From Inia geoffrensis (Eukaryota; Chordata; Mammalia; Artiodactyla; Iniidae): a stretch of DNA of 64,000 bases. Where the stretch lies: the NCBI GenBank assembly GCA_036417435.1, contig CM070899.1, positions 102,612,368 through 102,676,367 on the forward strand. Direction: 5' to 3'. This document shows positions 50,230 to 63,327 of the stretch, in pieces; position 1 is the first letter of the stretch; every line of letters begins with the position of its first letter. A program made the translations under genes and the position numbers. Under the pieces are notes generated by a model. The model saw only the letters and a program-made list of their open reading frames with translations. It did no database searches and was not told where the DNA came from.

Positions 50230-51106
50230 GAAAACAGCACATTGAAGAGAAAAGATGCTTAGGATCTGTCATGATTAGAGAGTGCAAAGAAAGCTAGACG
50301 AGGTGTTCCCTGGCTGCAGTCCTCTCAAACGCTAAAAGCGTAAGTGCTCAAGAGGGCATGCCAAAAAGAGAAGCCAGCTATTGCTATTGGTGGGAATGTA
50401 AATTGCTAACAGCCGGTATGAGGAACACTAGGCATATTCCTTACCAAACTAAACACTGGAGGTACCACGAGATTCGGCAACCCCGCTGCAGGTCGTATAA
50501 CCAGACACTAGCATCATTGGAAGAAAGCTCTTGCACCCCAGCGGTCCTTGCGGTTCCCATGACCGCAGCCAAGACAGAGAAATGAACGGAATGGGGAGCG
50601 AGGGGTGAATGGAGAAAGATGTTCTGCTACCTACACACCCTCGACTACCACTCAGCCACAGAACAAAATGAACCCATACTCTTTGCAGCAGCATGGGTGC
50701 AGCAGTACATGATCTCACTAATTCCGGTCAATTAGAGGCAGCAAGACACATATTCCAGGATATCCCACTTTTGTCTGCCGCCTAAATACGGATACTAAGG
50801 AAGCTAGTCCACATAGGAAACACAGGTTCACAAAGGGAAGAACGAAGCCTGGACTTCCCTGAGGGGGAAATTGGAGAACGGGGAAGGGTGAAGTAGGAGG
50901 TCGGGATTCACAGAAACACGCTTAACTTATCAAAAAGTGCTCAAGGGCGACCCACTCTCAATCACAGGGAACGCTACAAAACATTCCTCAATACGCGAAG
51001 AGTGCAAAGAATCCGAGACCCTAAGGGTATAGCTACATGTATAATTGCATCAAGTGGCTGTAGAACTCAAACAGACGCAACATTGTATATGAACTAGGCT
51101 GAAAGG
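50230..51106 (+). mobile_element. L1 3' end relic, unit 16 A
   Basis: It has the consensus form with no private change seen. Confidence 0.84.
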
Positions 51107-51942
51107 GAAAAGTACTGTACAATGACAAGGCAAGTAAGGGGTTAAGAAGTGCCTACTCTGTTACCTCAGGTGTCTGTGATGTCGTTAGCACGGTAACGCC
51201 CCTGGAGCCTAAGCAGGCCTGGGTCCCACGGCAGACCTGGGTCCCACGGCAGACCTGGGTCCCACGGCCAGAGCATGCTGCTGCTGAGGCATCAAGGCAG
51301 GAGGACGTGCCACCTGACAAGCGGCACCCCGGACCGCTATTGCCCATTCTCCCCTGCCTGGTACCCCAATCTCCCGATCCAGCGTGGCCCTCCTACAGGT
51401 AAGCAAAGCCTGGTGTACCCAAATGAGGGTGCAGCAGCTGAGAGGGAAGAGCGGTGAAGTAACCGGATCTTCACAGCTCCTGCTAGGCAGGTTCCCACCT
51501 CCAGCCATCTTCATTAGAGTGGCCCCACCTGCGAACCATGGCACCCTCCGAATGGCCCACTTGCAAGGCTTGTGATATGTCTGTGGTGGGGCAGTGCAGG
51601 TTAAGGGGCAGGAGGTGAGCATACACAAGCCCAGAGGTGTGTGTTTAGCCACGTTCGACTCCCGATTTCCAATCCAACACCGGGACCCCTCTAATACTTT
51701 CTTTCCCCAAGTTACCAGAGACGACACGGAGTAGTGCTGCCACCTTGTGGCACACTGCCGTAACAACCTTACCAACTATGCTGAAGGGCAACTGTCATTC
51801 ACAAGGCCTAGAGCCTGCGGCTTTGAAAACACAACCCTGCCCTCAGGAAATAACCTGGGCTAGGCAATCTGAAATGAATCCACATCAGGCCCGACTCTCA
51901 GGCAGAAACCTTACAAGACCTCAGTGGTAGTCACCCGCGTTT

Positions 51943-52827
51943 TAGAAAACAGCACATTCAAATGAAAAGATGCTCAAGGTCTCTCATGATTAGAGAGTGA
52001 AAAGAAAGCTAGACGAGTTGATCCCTGGCTGAAGTCCTCTCAAACCCTAAAATTTTAAGTGCTCAAGAGGGCAGGCCACAAGGTGAAGCCAGCTATTGCT
52101 GTTGGTGGGATTGTAAATTGGTAACAGCCGGTATGAGGATCAGTAGGCACATTCCTTACCAAACTAAACACTGGAGGTACCACGAGACTCGGCAACCCCG
52201 CTGCAGGTCGTATAACCAGACACTAGCATCATTGGAAGGAAGCTCTTGCACCCCAGCAGTCGTTGTGGTACCCTTGACCACAGCCAAGACATACAGACGA
52301 ACGAACTGTCGAGCGAGGGGTGAAGGGAGAAAGATGTTCCGCTACCTACACACGCTCGACTACCACACAGCCATAGAACAAAATGCACTCATAGTATTTG
52401 CAGCAGCATGGGTGGAGCACTAGATGATCTCACTAATTCTGGTCAATTAGAGGCAGCAAGACACATATACCCGGATATCCCTTATGTGTGCAGTCTACAT
52501 AGGGATACAAAGGAAGTTAGTAAAGAAAGGAAACACAGGTTCACAAAGGGAAGAAAGAAGCGAGGAGTTCCCAAAGGGGGAGATTGGAGACCGGGGAAGA
52601 GTGAATTAGGAGATTGGGATTAACACAAACACATTTAACGTATGAAAAAGTGCTCATCAAGGGCGACTCACCCAAAAGAACATGGGACTCTACCAAATAT
52701 TCCTCGATAAGTAACAGGGCAAAGGATCCGAAACCCTACAGGTAGAGCTACGTTTATAATTGCGTCAAGTGGCTGTAGAACTCAAAGAGACGCAGCATTG
52801 TATATAAACTATGCTGAAAGAGAAAAG
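51943..52827 (+). mobile_element. L1 3' end relic, unit 16 B
   Basis: It has u2787 T between neighbours that have C. Confidence 0.85.
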
Positions 52828-53562
52828 GACTGTTCAATGACAAGGCAAGTAAGGGGTTACGAAATGGCCACTTTCTTACCTCAGGCCTCTGTGACGTCGG
52901 CTGGCGTCAGACCCCTGGAGCCTCAGGAGGCCTGTGTCCCACGGCTGGAGGATGCTGCTGCTGTTCTCCGCTGCGTGGTACCACAATCTGCCAATCCAAC
53001 AGGGCCCTCCTACAGGTAAGCACAGCCTGGTGTACCCAAATGATGATGAAACAGCTGAGAGGGAAGGGCTGTGAAGAAAGCGGATCTCCACAGCTCCTGC
53101 TAGGCAAGTTCCCACCTCCAGCCCACTTCATTAGAGAGGCCCCACCTGCGAACCACGGCACCCTCCGAGTAGCCCACTTGCAAGGCTTGCGATATGCCTG
53201 CGGTGGGGCAGTGCAGGTTAAGGGGCAGGAGGTGAGCATACACAAGCCCAGAGATGTGTGTTTAGCCACGTTCGACTCCCCATTTCCAATCCAACACCGG
53301 GACCCCCTCTAAGACTATCTTTCCCCACGTTACCAGAGACGACACGGAGCACTGCTGCCACCTCGTGGCACACTGCCGTAACAATCTTACCAACTGTGCT
53401 GAAGGGCATCTGTCATCCACAAGGCCTACAGCCTGCGGCTTTGAAGACACAACCCAGCCCTCAAGAAATATCCTGGGCTAGGGAAACTGAAACGAATTCA
53501 AATCACGCCCGACCCTGAGGCAGGAACCTTTCAAGAACTCAGTGGTACTCACCCGCGTTGTA

Positions 53563-54439
53563 GAAAACAGCACATTGAAGAGAAAAGATGCTTAGGATCT
53601 GTCATGATTAGAGAGTGCAAAGAAAGCTAGACGAGGTGTTCCCTGGCTGCAGTCCTCTCAAACGCTAAAAGCGTAAGTGCTCAAGAGGGCATGCCAAAAA
53701 GAGAAGCCAGCTATTGCTATTGGTGGGAATGTAAATTGCTAACAGCCGGTATGAGGAACACTAGGCATATTCCTTACCAAACTAAACACTGGAGGTACCA
53801 CGAGATTCGGCAACCCCGCTGCAGGTCGTATAACCAGACACTAGCATCATTGGAAGAAAGCTCTTGCACCCCAGCGGTCCTTGCGGTTCCCATGACCGCA
53901 GCCAAGACAGAGAAATGAACGGAATGGGGAGCGAGGGGTGAATGGAGAAAGATGTTCTGCTACCTACACACCCTCGACTACCACTCAGCCACAGAACAAA
54001 ATGAACCCATACTCTTTGCAGCAGCATGGGTGCAGCAGTACATGATCTCACTAATTCCGGTCAATTAGAGGCAGCAAGACACATATTCCAGGATATCCCA
54101 CTTTTGTCTGCCGCCTAAATACGGATACTAAGGAAGCTAGTCCACATAGGAAACACAGGTTCACAAAGGGAAGAACGAAGCCTGGACTTCCCTGAGGGGG
54201 AAATTGGAGAACGGGGAAGGGTGAAGTAGGAGGTCGGGATTCACAGAAACACGCTTAACTTATCAAAAAGTGCTCAAGGGCGACCCACTCTCAATCACAG
54301 GGAACGCTACAAAACATTCCTCAATACGCGAAGAGTGCAAAGAATCCGAGACCCTAAGGGTATAGCTACATGTATAATTGCATCAAGTGGCTGTAGAACT
54401 CAAACAGACGCAACATTGTATATGAACTAGGCTGAAAGG
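53563..54439 (+). mobile_element. L1 3' end relic, unit 17 A
   Basis: It has the consensus form. Confidence 0.84.
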
Positions 54440-55275
54440 GAAAAGTACTGTACAATGACAAGGCAAGTAAGGGGTTAAGAAGTGCCTACTCTGTTACCTC
54501 AGGTGTCTGTGATGTCGTTAGCACGGTAACGCCCCTGGAGCCTAAGCAGGCCTGGGTCCCACGGCAGACCTGGGTCCCACGGCAGACCTGGGTCCCACGG
54601 CCAGAGCATGCTGCTGCTGAGGCATCAAGGCAGGAGGACGTGCCACCTGACAAGCGGCACCCCGGACCGCTATTGCCCATTCTCCCCTGCCTGGTACCCC
54701 AATCTCCCGATCCAGCGTGGCCCTCCTACAGGTAAGCAAAGCCTGGTGTACCCAAATGAGGGTGCAGCAGCTGAGAGGGAAGAGCGGTGAAGTAACCGGA
54801 TCTTCACAGCTCCTGCTAGGCAGGTTCCCACCTCCAGCCATCTTCATTAGAGTGGCCCCACCTGCGAACCATGGCACCCTCCGAATGGCCCACTTGCAAG
54901 GCTTGTGATATGTCTGTGGTGGGGCAGTGCAGGTTAAGGGGCAGGAGGTGAGCATACACAAGCCCAGAAGTGTGTGTTTAGCCACGTTCGACTCCCGATT
55001 TCCAATCCAACACCGGGACCCCTCTAATACTTTCTTTCCCCAAGTTACCAGAGACGACACGGAGTAGTGCTGCCACCTTGTGGCACACTGCCGTAACAAC
55101 CTTACCAACTATGCTGAAGGGCAACTGTCATTCACAAGGCCTAGAGCCTGCGGCTTTGAAAACACAACCCTGCCCTCAGGAAATAACCTGGGCTAGGCAA
55201 TCTGAAATGAATCCACATCAGGCCCGACTCTCAGGCAGAAACCTTACAAGACCTCAGTGGTAGTCACCCGCGTTT

Positions 55276-56160
55276 TAGAAAACAGCACATTCAAATGAAA
55301 AGATGCTCAAGGTCTCTCATGATTAGAGAGTGAAAAGAAAGCTAGACGAGTTGATCCCTGGCTGAAGTCCTCTCAAACCCTAAAATTTTAAGTGCTCAAG
55401 AGGGCAGGCCACAAGGTGAAGCCAGCTATTGCTGTTGGTGGGATTGTAAATTGGTAACAGCCGGTATGAGGATCAGTAGGCACATTCCTTACCAAACTAA
55501 ACACTGGAGGTACCACGAGACTCGGCAACCCCGCTGCAGGTTGTATAACCAGACACTAGCATCATTGGAAGGAAGCTCTTGCACCCCAGCAGTCGTTGTG
55601 GTACCCTTGACCACAGCCAAGACATACAGACGAACGAACTGTCGAGCGAGGGGTGAAGGGAGAAAGATGTTCCGCTACCTACACACGCTCGACTACCACA
55701 CAGCCATAGAACAAAATGCACTCATAGTATTTGCAGCAGCATGGGTGGAGCACTAGATGATCTCACTAATTCTGGTCAATTAGAGGCAGCAAGACACATA
55801 TACCCGGATATCCCTTATGTGTGCAGTCTACATAGGGATACAAAGGAAGTTAGTAAAGAAAGGAAACACAGGTTCACAAAGGGAAGAAAGAAGCGAGGAG
55901 TTCCCAAAGGGGGAGATTGGAGACCGGGGAAGAGTGAATTAGGAGATTGGGATTAACACAAACACATTTAACGTATGAAAAAGTGCTCATCAAGGGCGAC
56001 TCACCCAAAAGAACATGGGACTCTACCAAATATTCCTCGATAAGTAACAGGGCAAAGGATCCGAAACCCTACAGGTAGAGCTACGTTTATAATTGCGTCA
56101 AGTGGCTGTAGAACCCAAAGAGACGCAGCATTGTATATAAACTATGCTGAAAGAGAAAAG
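55276..56160 (+). mobile_element. L1 3' end relic, unit 17 B
   Basis: It has private u2214 T (gcaggttgtat) and u2787 C. Confidence 0.85.
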
Positions 56161-56895
56161 GACTGTTCAATGACAAGGCAAGTAAGGGGTTACGAAATGG
56201 CCACTTTCTTACCTCAGGCCTCTGTGACGTCGGCTGGCGTCAGACCCCTGGAGCCTCAGGAGGCCTGTGTCCCACGGCTGGAGGATGCTGCTGCTGTTCT
56301 CCGCTGCGTGGTACCACAATCTGCCAATCCAACAGGGCCCTCCTACAGGTAAGCACAGCCTGGTGTACCCAAATGATGATGAAACAGCTGAGAGGGAAGG
56401 GCTGTGAAGAAAGCGGATCTCCACAGCTCCTGCTAGGCAAGGTCCCACCTCCAGCCCACTTCATTAGAGAGGCCCCACCTGCGAACCACGGCACCCTCCG
56501 AGTAGCCCACTTGCAAGGCTTGCGATATGCCTGCGGTGGGGCAGTGCAGGTTAAGGGGCAGGAGGTGAGCATACACAAGCCCAGAGATGTGTGTTTAGCC
56601 ACGTTCGACTCCCCATTTCCAATCCAACACCGGGACCCCCTCTAAGACTATCTTTCCCCACGTTACCAGAGACGACACGGAGCACTGCTGCCACCTCGTG
56701 GCACACTGCCGTAACAATCTTACCAACTGTGCTGAAGGGCATCTGTCATCCACAAGGCCTACAGCCTGCGGCTTTGAAGACACAACCCAGCCCTCAAGAA
56801 ATATCCTGGGCTAGGGAAACTGAAACGAATTCAAATCACGCCCGACCCTGAGGCAGGAACCTTTCAAGAACTCAGTGGTACTCACCCGCGTTGTA

Positions 56896-57772
56896 GAAAA
56901 CAGCACATTGAAGAGAAAAGATGCTTAGGATCTGTCATGATTAGAGAGTGCAAAGAAAGCTAGACGAGGTGTTCCCTGGCTGCAGTCCTCTCAAACGCTA
57001 AAAGCGTAAGTGCTCAAGAGGGCATGCCAAAAAGAGAAGCCAGCTATTGCTATTGGTGGGAATGTAAATTGCTAACAGCCGGTATGAGGAACACTAGGCA
57101 TATTCCTTACCAAACTAAACACTGGAGGTACCACGAGATTCGGCAACCCCGCTGCAGGTCGTATAACCAGACACTAGCATCATTGGAAGAAAGCTCTTGC
57201 ACCCCAGCGGTCCTTGCGGTTCCCATGACCGCAGCCAAGACAGAGAAATGAACGGAATGGGGAGCGAGGGGTGAATGGAGAAAGATGTTCTGCTACCTAC
57301 ACACCCTCGACTACCACTCAGCCACAGAACAAAATGAACCCATACTCTTTGCAGCAGCATGGGTGCAGCAGTACATGATCTCACTAATTCCGGTCAATTA
57401 GAGGCAGCAAGACACATATTCCAGGATATCCCACTTTTGTCTGCCGCCTAAATACGGATACTAAGGAAGCTAGTCCACATAGGAAACACAGGTTCACAAA
57501 GGGAAGAACGAAGCCTGGACTTCCCTGAGGGGGAAATTGGAGAACGGGGAAGGGTGAAGTAGGAGGTCGGGATTCACAGAAACACGCTTAACTTATCAAA
57601 AAGTGCTCAAGGGCGACCCACTCTCAATCACAGGGAACGCTACAAAACATTCCTCAATACGCGAAGAGTGCAAAGAATCCGAGACCCTAAGGGTATAGCT
57701 ACATGTATAATTGCATCAAGTGGCTGTAGAACTCAAACAGACGCAACATTGTATATGAACTAGGCTGAAAGG
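56896..57772 (+). mobile_element. L1 3' end relic, unit 18 A
   Basis: It has the consensus form. Confidence 0.84.
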
Positions 57773-58608
57773 GAAAAGTACTGTACAATGACAAGGCAAG
57801 TAAGGGGTTAAGAAGTGCCTACTCTGTTACCTCAGGTGTCTGTGATGTCGTTAGCACGGTAACGCCCCTGGAGCCTAAGCAGGCCTGGGTCCCACGGCAG
57901 ACCTGGGTCCCACGGCAGACCTGGGTCCCACGGCCAGAGCATGCTGCTGCTGAGGCATCAAGGCAGGAGGACGTGCCACCTGACAAGCGGCACCCCGGAC
58001 CGCTATTGCCCATTCTCCCCTGCCTGGTACCCCAATCTCCCGATCCAGCGTGGCCCTCCTAAAGGTAAGCAAAGCCTGGTGTACCCAAATGAGGGTGCAG
58101 CAGCTGAGAGGGAAGAGCGGTGAAGTAACCGGATCTTCACAGCTCCTGCTAGGCAGGTTCCCACCTCCAGCCATCTTCATTAGAGTGGCCCCACCTGCGA
58201 ACCATGGCACCCTCCGAATGGCCCACTTGCAAGGCTTGTGATATGTCTGTGGTGGGGCAGTGCAGGTTAAGGGGCAGGAGGTGAGCATACACAAGCCCAG
58301 AGGTGTGTGTTTAGCCACGTTCGACTCCCGATTTCCAATCCAACACCGGGACCCCTCTAATACTTTCTTTCCCCAAGTTACCAGAGACGACACGGAGTAG
58401 TGCTGCCACCTTGTGGCACACTGCCGTAACAACCTTACCAACTATGCTGAAGGGCAACTGTCATTCACAAGGCCTAGAGCCTGCGGCTTTGAAAACACAA
58501 CCCTGCCCTCAGGAAATAACCTGGGCTAGGCAATCTGAAATGAATCCACATCAGGCCCGACTCTCAGGCAGAAACCTTACAAGACCTCAGTGGTAGTCAC
58601 CCGCGTTT

Positions 58609-59493
58609 TAGAAAACAGCACATTCAAATGAAAAGATGCTCAAGGTCTCTCATGATTAGAGAGTGAAAAGAAAGCTAGACGAGTTGATCCCTGGCTGAAG
58701 TCCTCTCAAACCCTAAAATTTTAAGTGCTCAAGAGGGCAGGCCACAAGGTGAAGCCAGCTATTGCTGTTGGTGGGATTGTAAATTGGTAACAGCCGGTAT
58801 GAGGATCAGTAGGCACATTCCTTACCAAACTAAACACTGGAGGTACCACGAGACTCGGCAACCCCGCTGCAGGTCGTATAACCAGACACTAGCATCATTG
58901 GAAGGAAGCTCTTGCACCCCAGCAGTCGTTGTGGTACCCTTGACCACAGCCAAGACATACAGACGAACGAACTGTCGAGCGAGGGGTGAAGGGAGAAAGA
59001 TGTTCCGCTACCTACACACGCTCGACTACCACACAGCCATAGAACAAAATGCACTCATAGTATTTGCAGCAGCATGGGTGGAGCACTAGATGATCTCACT
59101 AATTCTGGTCAATTAGAGGCAGCAAGACACATATACCCGGATATCCCTTATGTGTGCAGTCTACATAGGGATACAAAGGAAGTTAGTAAAGAAAGGAAAC
59201 ACAGGTTCACAAAGGGAAGAAAGAAGCGAGGAGTTCCCAAAGGGGGAGATTGGAGACCGGGGAAGAGTGAATTAGGAGATTGGGATTAACACAAACACAT
59301 TTAACGTATGAAAAAGTGCTCATCAAGGGCGACTCACCCAAAAGAACATGGGACTCTACCAAATATTCCTCGATAAGTAACAGGGCAAAGGATCCGAAAC
59401 CCTACAGGTAGAGCTACGTTTATAATTGCGTCAAGTGGCTGTAGAACCCAAAGAGACGCAGCATTGTATATAAACTATGCTGAAAGAGAAAAG
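58609..59493 (+). mobile_element. L1 3' end relic, unit 18 B
   Basis: It has u2787 C. Confidence 0.85.
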
Positions 59494-60228
59494 GACTGTT
59501 CAATGACAAGGCAAGTAAGGGGTTACGAAATGGCCACTTTCTTACCTCAGGCCTCTGTGACGTCGGCTGGCGTCAGACCCCTGGAGCCTCAGGAGGCCTG
59601 TGTCCCACGGCTGGAGGATGCTGCTGCTGTTCTCCGCTGCGTGGTACCACAATCTGCCAATCCAACAGGGCCCTCCTACAGGTAAGCACAGCCTGGTGTA
59701 CCCAAATGATGATGAAACAGCTGAGAGGGAAGGGCTGTGAAGAAAGCGGATCTCCACAGCTCCTGCTAGGCAAGTTCCCACCTCCAGCCCACTTCATTAG
59801 AGAGGCCCCACCTGCGAACCACGGCACCCTCCGAGTAGCCCACTTGCAAGGCTTGCGATATGCCTGCGGTGGGGCAGTGCAGGTTAAGGGGCAGGAGGTG
59901 AGCATACACAAGCCCAGAGATGTGTGTTTAGCCACGTTCGACTCCCCATTTCCAATCCAACACCGGGACCCCCTCTAAGACTATCTTTCCCCACGTTACC
60001 AGAGACGACACGGAGCACTGCTGCCACCTCGTGGCACACTGCCGTAACAATCTTACCAACTGTGCTGAAGGGCATCTGTCATCCACAAGGCCTACAGCCT
60101 GCGGCTTTGAAGACACAACCCAGCCCTCAAGAAATATCCTGGGCTAGGGAAACTGAAACGAATTCAAATCACGCCCGACCCTGAGGCAGGAACCTTTCAA
60201 GAACTCAGTGGTACTCACCCGCGTTGTA

Positions 60229-61105
60229 GAAAACAGCACATTGAAGAGAAAAGATGCTTAGGATCTGTCATGATTAGAGAGTGCAAAGAAAGCTAGACGA
60301 GGTGTTCCCTGGCTGCAGTCCTCTCAAACGCTAAAAGCGTAAGTGCTCAAGAGGGCATGCCAAAAAGAGAAGCCAGCTATTGCTATTGGTGGGAATGTAA
60401 ATTGCTAACAGCCGGTATGAGGAACACTAGGCATATTCCTTATCATACTAAACACTGGAGGTACCACGAGATTCGGCAACCCCGCTGCAGGTCGTATAAC
60501 CAGACACTAGCATCATTGGAAGAAAGCTCTTGCACCCCAGCGGTCCTTGCGGTTCCCATGACCGCAGCCAAGACAGAGAAATGAACGGAATGGGGAGCGA
60601 GGGGTGAATGGAGAAAGATGTTCTGCTACCTACACACCCTCGACTACCACTCAGCCACAGAACAAAATGAACCCATACTCTTTGCAGCAGCATGGGTGCA
60701 GCAGTACATGATCTCACTAATTCCGGTCAATTAGAGGCAGCAAGACACATATTCCAGGATATCCCACTTTTGTCTGCCGCCTAAATACGGATACTAAGGA
60801 AGCTAGTCCACATAGGAAACACAGGTTCACAAAGGGAAGAACGAAGCCTGGACTTCCCTGAGGGGGAAATTGGAGAACTGGGAAGGGTGAAGTAGGAGGT
60901 CGGGATTCACAGAAACACGCTTAACTTATCAAAAAGTGCTCAAGGGCGACCCACTCTCAATCACAGGGAACGCTACAAAACATTCCTCAATACGCGAAGA
61001 GTGCAAAGAATCCGAGACCCTAAGGGTATAGCTACATGTATAATTGCATCAAGTGGCTGTAGAACTCAAACAGACGCAACATTGTATATGAACTAGGCTG
61101 AAAGG
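60229..61105 (+). mobile_element. L1 3' end relic, unit 19 A
   Basis: It has private u449 T, u452 T and u885 T. Confidence 0.84.
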
Positions 61106-61941
61106 GAAAAGTACTGTACAATGACAAGGCAAGTAAGGGGTTAAGAAATGCCTACTCTGTTACCTCAGGTGTCTGTGATGTCGTTAGCACGGTAACGCCC
61201 CTGGAGCCTAAGCAGGCCTGGGTCCCACGGCAGACCTGGGTCCCACGGCAGACCTGGGTCCCACGGCCGGAGCATGCTGCTGCTGAGGCATCAAGGCAGG
61301 AGGACGTGCCACCTGACAAGCGGCACCCCGGACCGCTATTGCCCATTCTCCCCTGCCTGGTACCCCAATCTCCCGATCCAGCGTGGCCCTCCTACAGGTA
61401 AGCAAAGCCTGGTGTACCCAAATGAGGGTGGAGCAGCTGAGAGGGAAGAGCGGTGAAGTAACCGGATCTTCACAGCTCCTGCTAGGCAGGTTCCCACCTC
61501 CAGCCATCTTCATTAGAGTGGCCCCACCTGCGAACCATGGCACCCTCCGAATGGCCCACTTGCAAGGCTTGTGATATGTCTGTGGTGGGGCAGTGCAGGT
61601 TAAGGGGCAGGAGGTGAGCATACACAAGCCCAGAGGTGTGTGTTTAGCCACGTTCGACTCCCGATTTCCAATCCAACACCGGGACCCCTCTAATACTTTC
61701 TTTCCCCAAGTTACCAGAGACGACACGGAGTAGTGCTGCCACCTTGTGGCACACTGCCGTAACAACCTTACCAACTATGCTGAAGGGCAACTGTCATTCA
61801 CAAGGCCTAGAGCCTGCGGCTTTGAAAACACAACCCTGCCCTCAGGAAATATCCTGGGCTAGGCAATCTGAAATGAATCCACATCAGGCCCGACTCTCAG
61901 GCAGAAACCTTACAAGACCTCAGTGGTAGTCACCCGCGTTT

Positions 61942-62826
61942 TAGAAAACAGCACATTCAAATGAAAAGATGCTCAAGGTCTCTCATGATTAGAGAGTGAA
62001 AAGAAAGCTAGACGAGTTGATCCCTGGCTGAAGTCCTCTCAAACCCTAAAATTTTAAGTGCTCAAGAGGGCAGGCCACAAGGTGAAGCCAGCTATTGCTG
62101 TTGGTGGGATTGTAAATTGGTAACAGCCGGTATGAGGATCAGTAGGCACATTCCTTACCAAACTAAACACTGGAGGTACCACGAGACTCGGCAACCCCGC
62201 TGCAGGTCGTATAACCAGACACTAGCATCATTGGAAGGAAGCTCTTGCACCCCAGCAGTCGTTGTGGTACCCTTGACCACAGCCAAGACATACAGACGAA
62301 CGAACTGTCGAGCGAGGGGTGAAGGGAGAAAGATGTTCCGCTACCTACACACGCTCGACTACCACACAGCCATAGAACAAAATGCACTCATAGTATTTGC
62401 AGCAGCATGGGTGGAGCACTAGATGATCTCACTAATTCTGGTCAATTAGAGGCAGCAAGACACATATACCCGGATATCCCTTATGTGTGCAGTCTACATA
62501 GGGATACAAAGGAAGTTAGTAAAGAAAGGAAACACAGGTTCACAAAGGGAAGAAAGAAGCGAGGAGTTCCCAAAGGGGGAGATTGGAGACCGGGGAAGAG
62601 TGAATTAGGAGATTAGGATTAACACAAACACATTTAACGTATGAAAAAGTGCTCATCAAGGGCGACTCACCCAAAAGAACATGGGACTCTACCAAATATT
62701 CCTCGATAAGTAACAGGGCAAAGCATCCGAAACCCTACAGGTAGAGCTACGTTTATAATTGCGTCAAGTGGCTGTAGAACTCAAAGAGACGCAGCATTGT
62801 ATATAAACTATGCTGAAAGAGAAAAG
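61942..62826 (+). mobile_element. L1 3' end relic, unit 19 B
   Basis: Private u2621 A makes gagattaggatta, and u2730 C destroys the BamHI site. Confidence 0.85.
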
Positions 62827-63327
62827 GACTGTTCAATGACAAGGCAAGTAAGGGGTTACGAAATGGCCACTTTCTTACCTCAGGCCTCTGTGACGTCGGC
62901 TGGCGTCAGACCCCTGGAGCCTCAGGAGGCCTGTGTCCCACGGCTGGAGGATGCTGCTGCTGTTCTCCGCTGCGTGGTACCACAATCTGCCAATCCAACA
63001 GGGCCCTCCTACAGGTAAGCACAGCCTGGTGTACCCAAATGATGATGAAACAGCTGAGAGGGAAGGGCTGTGAAGAAAGCGGATCTCCACAGCTCCTGCT
63101 AGGCAAGTTCCCACCTCCAGCCCACTTCATTAGAGAGGCCCCACCTGCGAACCACGGCACCCACCGAGTAGCCCACTTGCAAGGCTTGCGATATGCCTGC
63201 GGTGGGGCAGTGCAGGTTAAGGGGCAGGAGGTGAGCATACACAAGCCCAGAGATGTGTGTTTAGCCACGTTCGACTCCCCATTTCCAATCCAACACCGGG
63301 ACCCCCTCTAAGACTATCTTTCCCCAC

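Larger units (their letters stand above)
49996..53328 (+). repeat. HOR unit 16
   Basis: It has the right-hand form with u2787 T. I found no private substitution, so it is close to a consensus for units 15-18. Confidence 0.93.
53329..56661 (+). repeat. HOR unit 17
   Basis: It has the right-hand form with u2787 C. Private changes are u1641 A, u2214 T and u3114 G. Confidence 0.93.
56662..59994 (+). repeat. HOR unit 18
   Basis: It has the right-hand form with u2787 C. The private u1401 A changes the splice-donor-like site of monomer A from cag|gtaagc to aag|gtaagc. Confidence 0.93.
59995..63327 (+). repeat. HOR unit 19
   Basis: It drops the right-hand A form (back to u1154 A, u1275 G, u1437 G) and has u1858 T. 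It has six private changes (u449 T, u452 T, u885 T, u2621 A, u2730 C, u3169 A). u2730 C removes the BamHI site that I see in every other unit. Confidence 0.93.
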
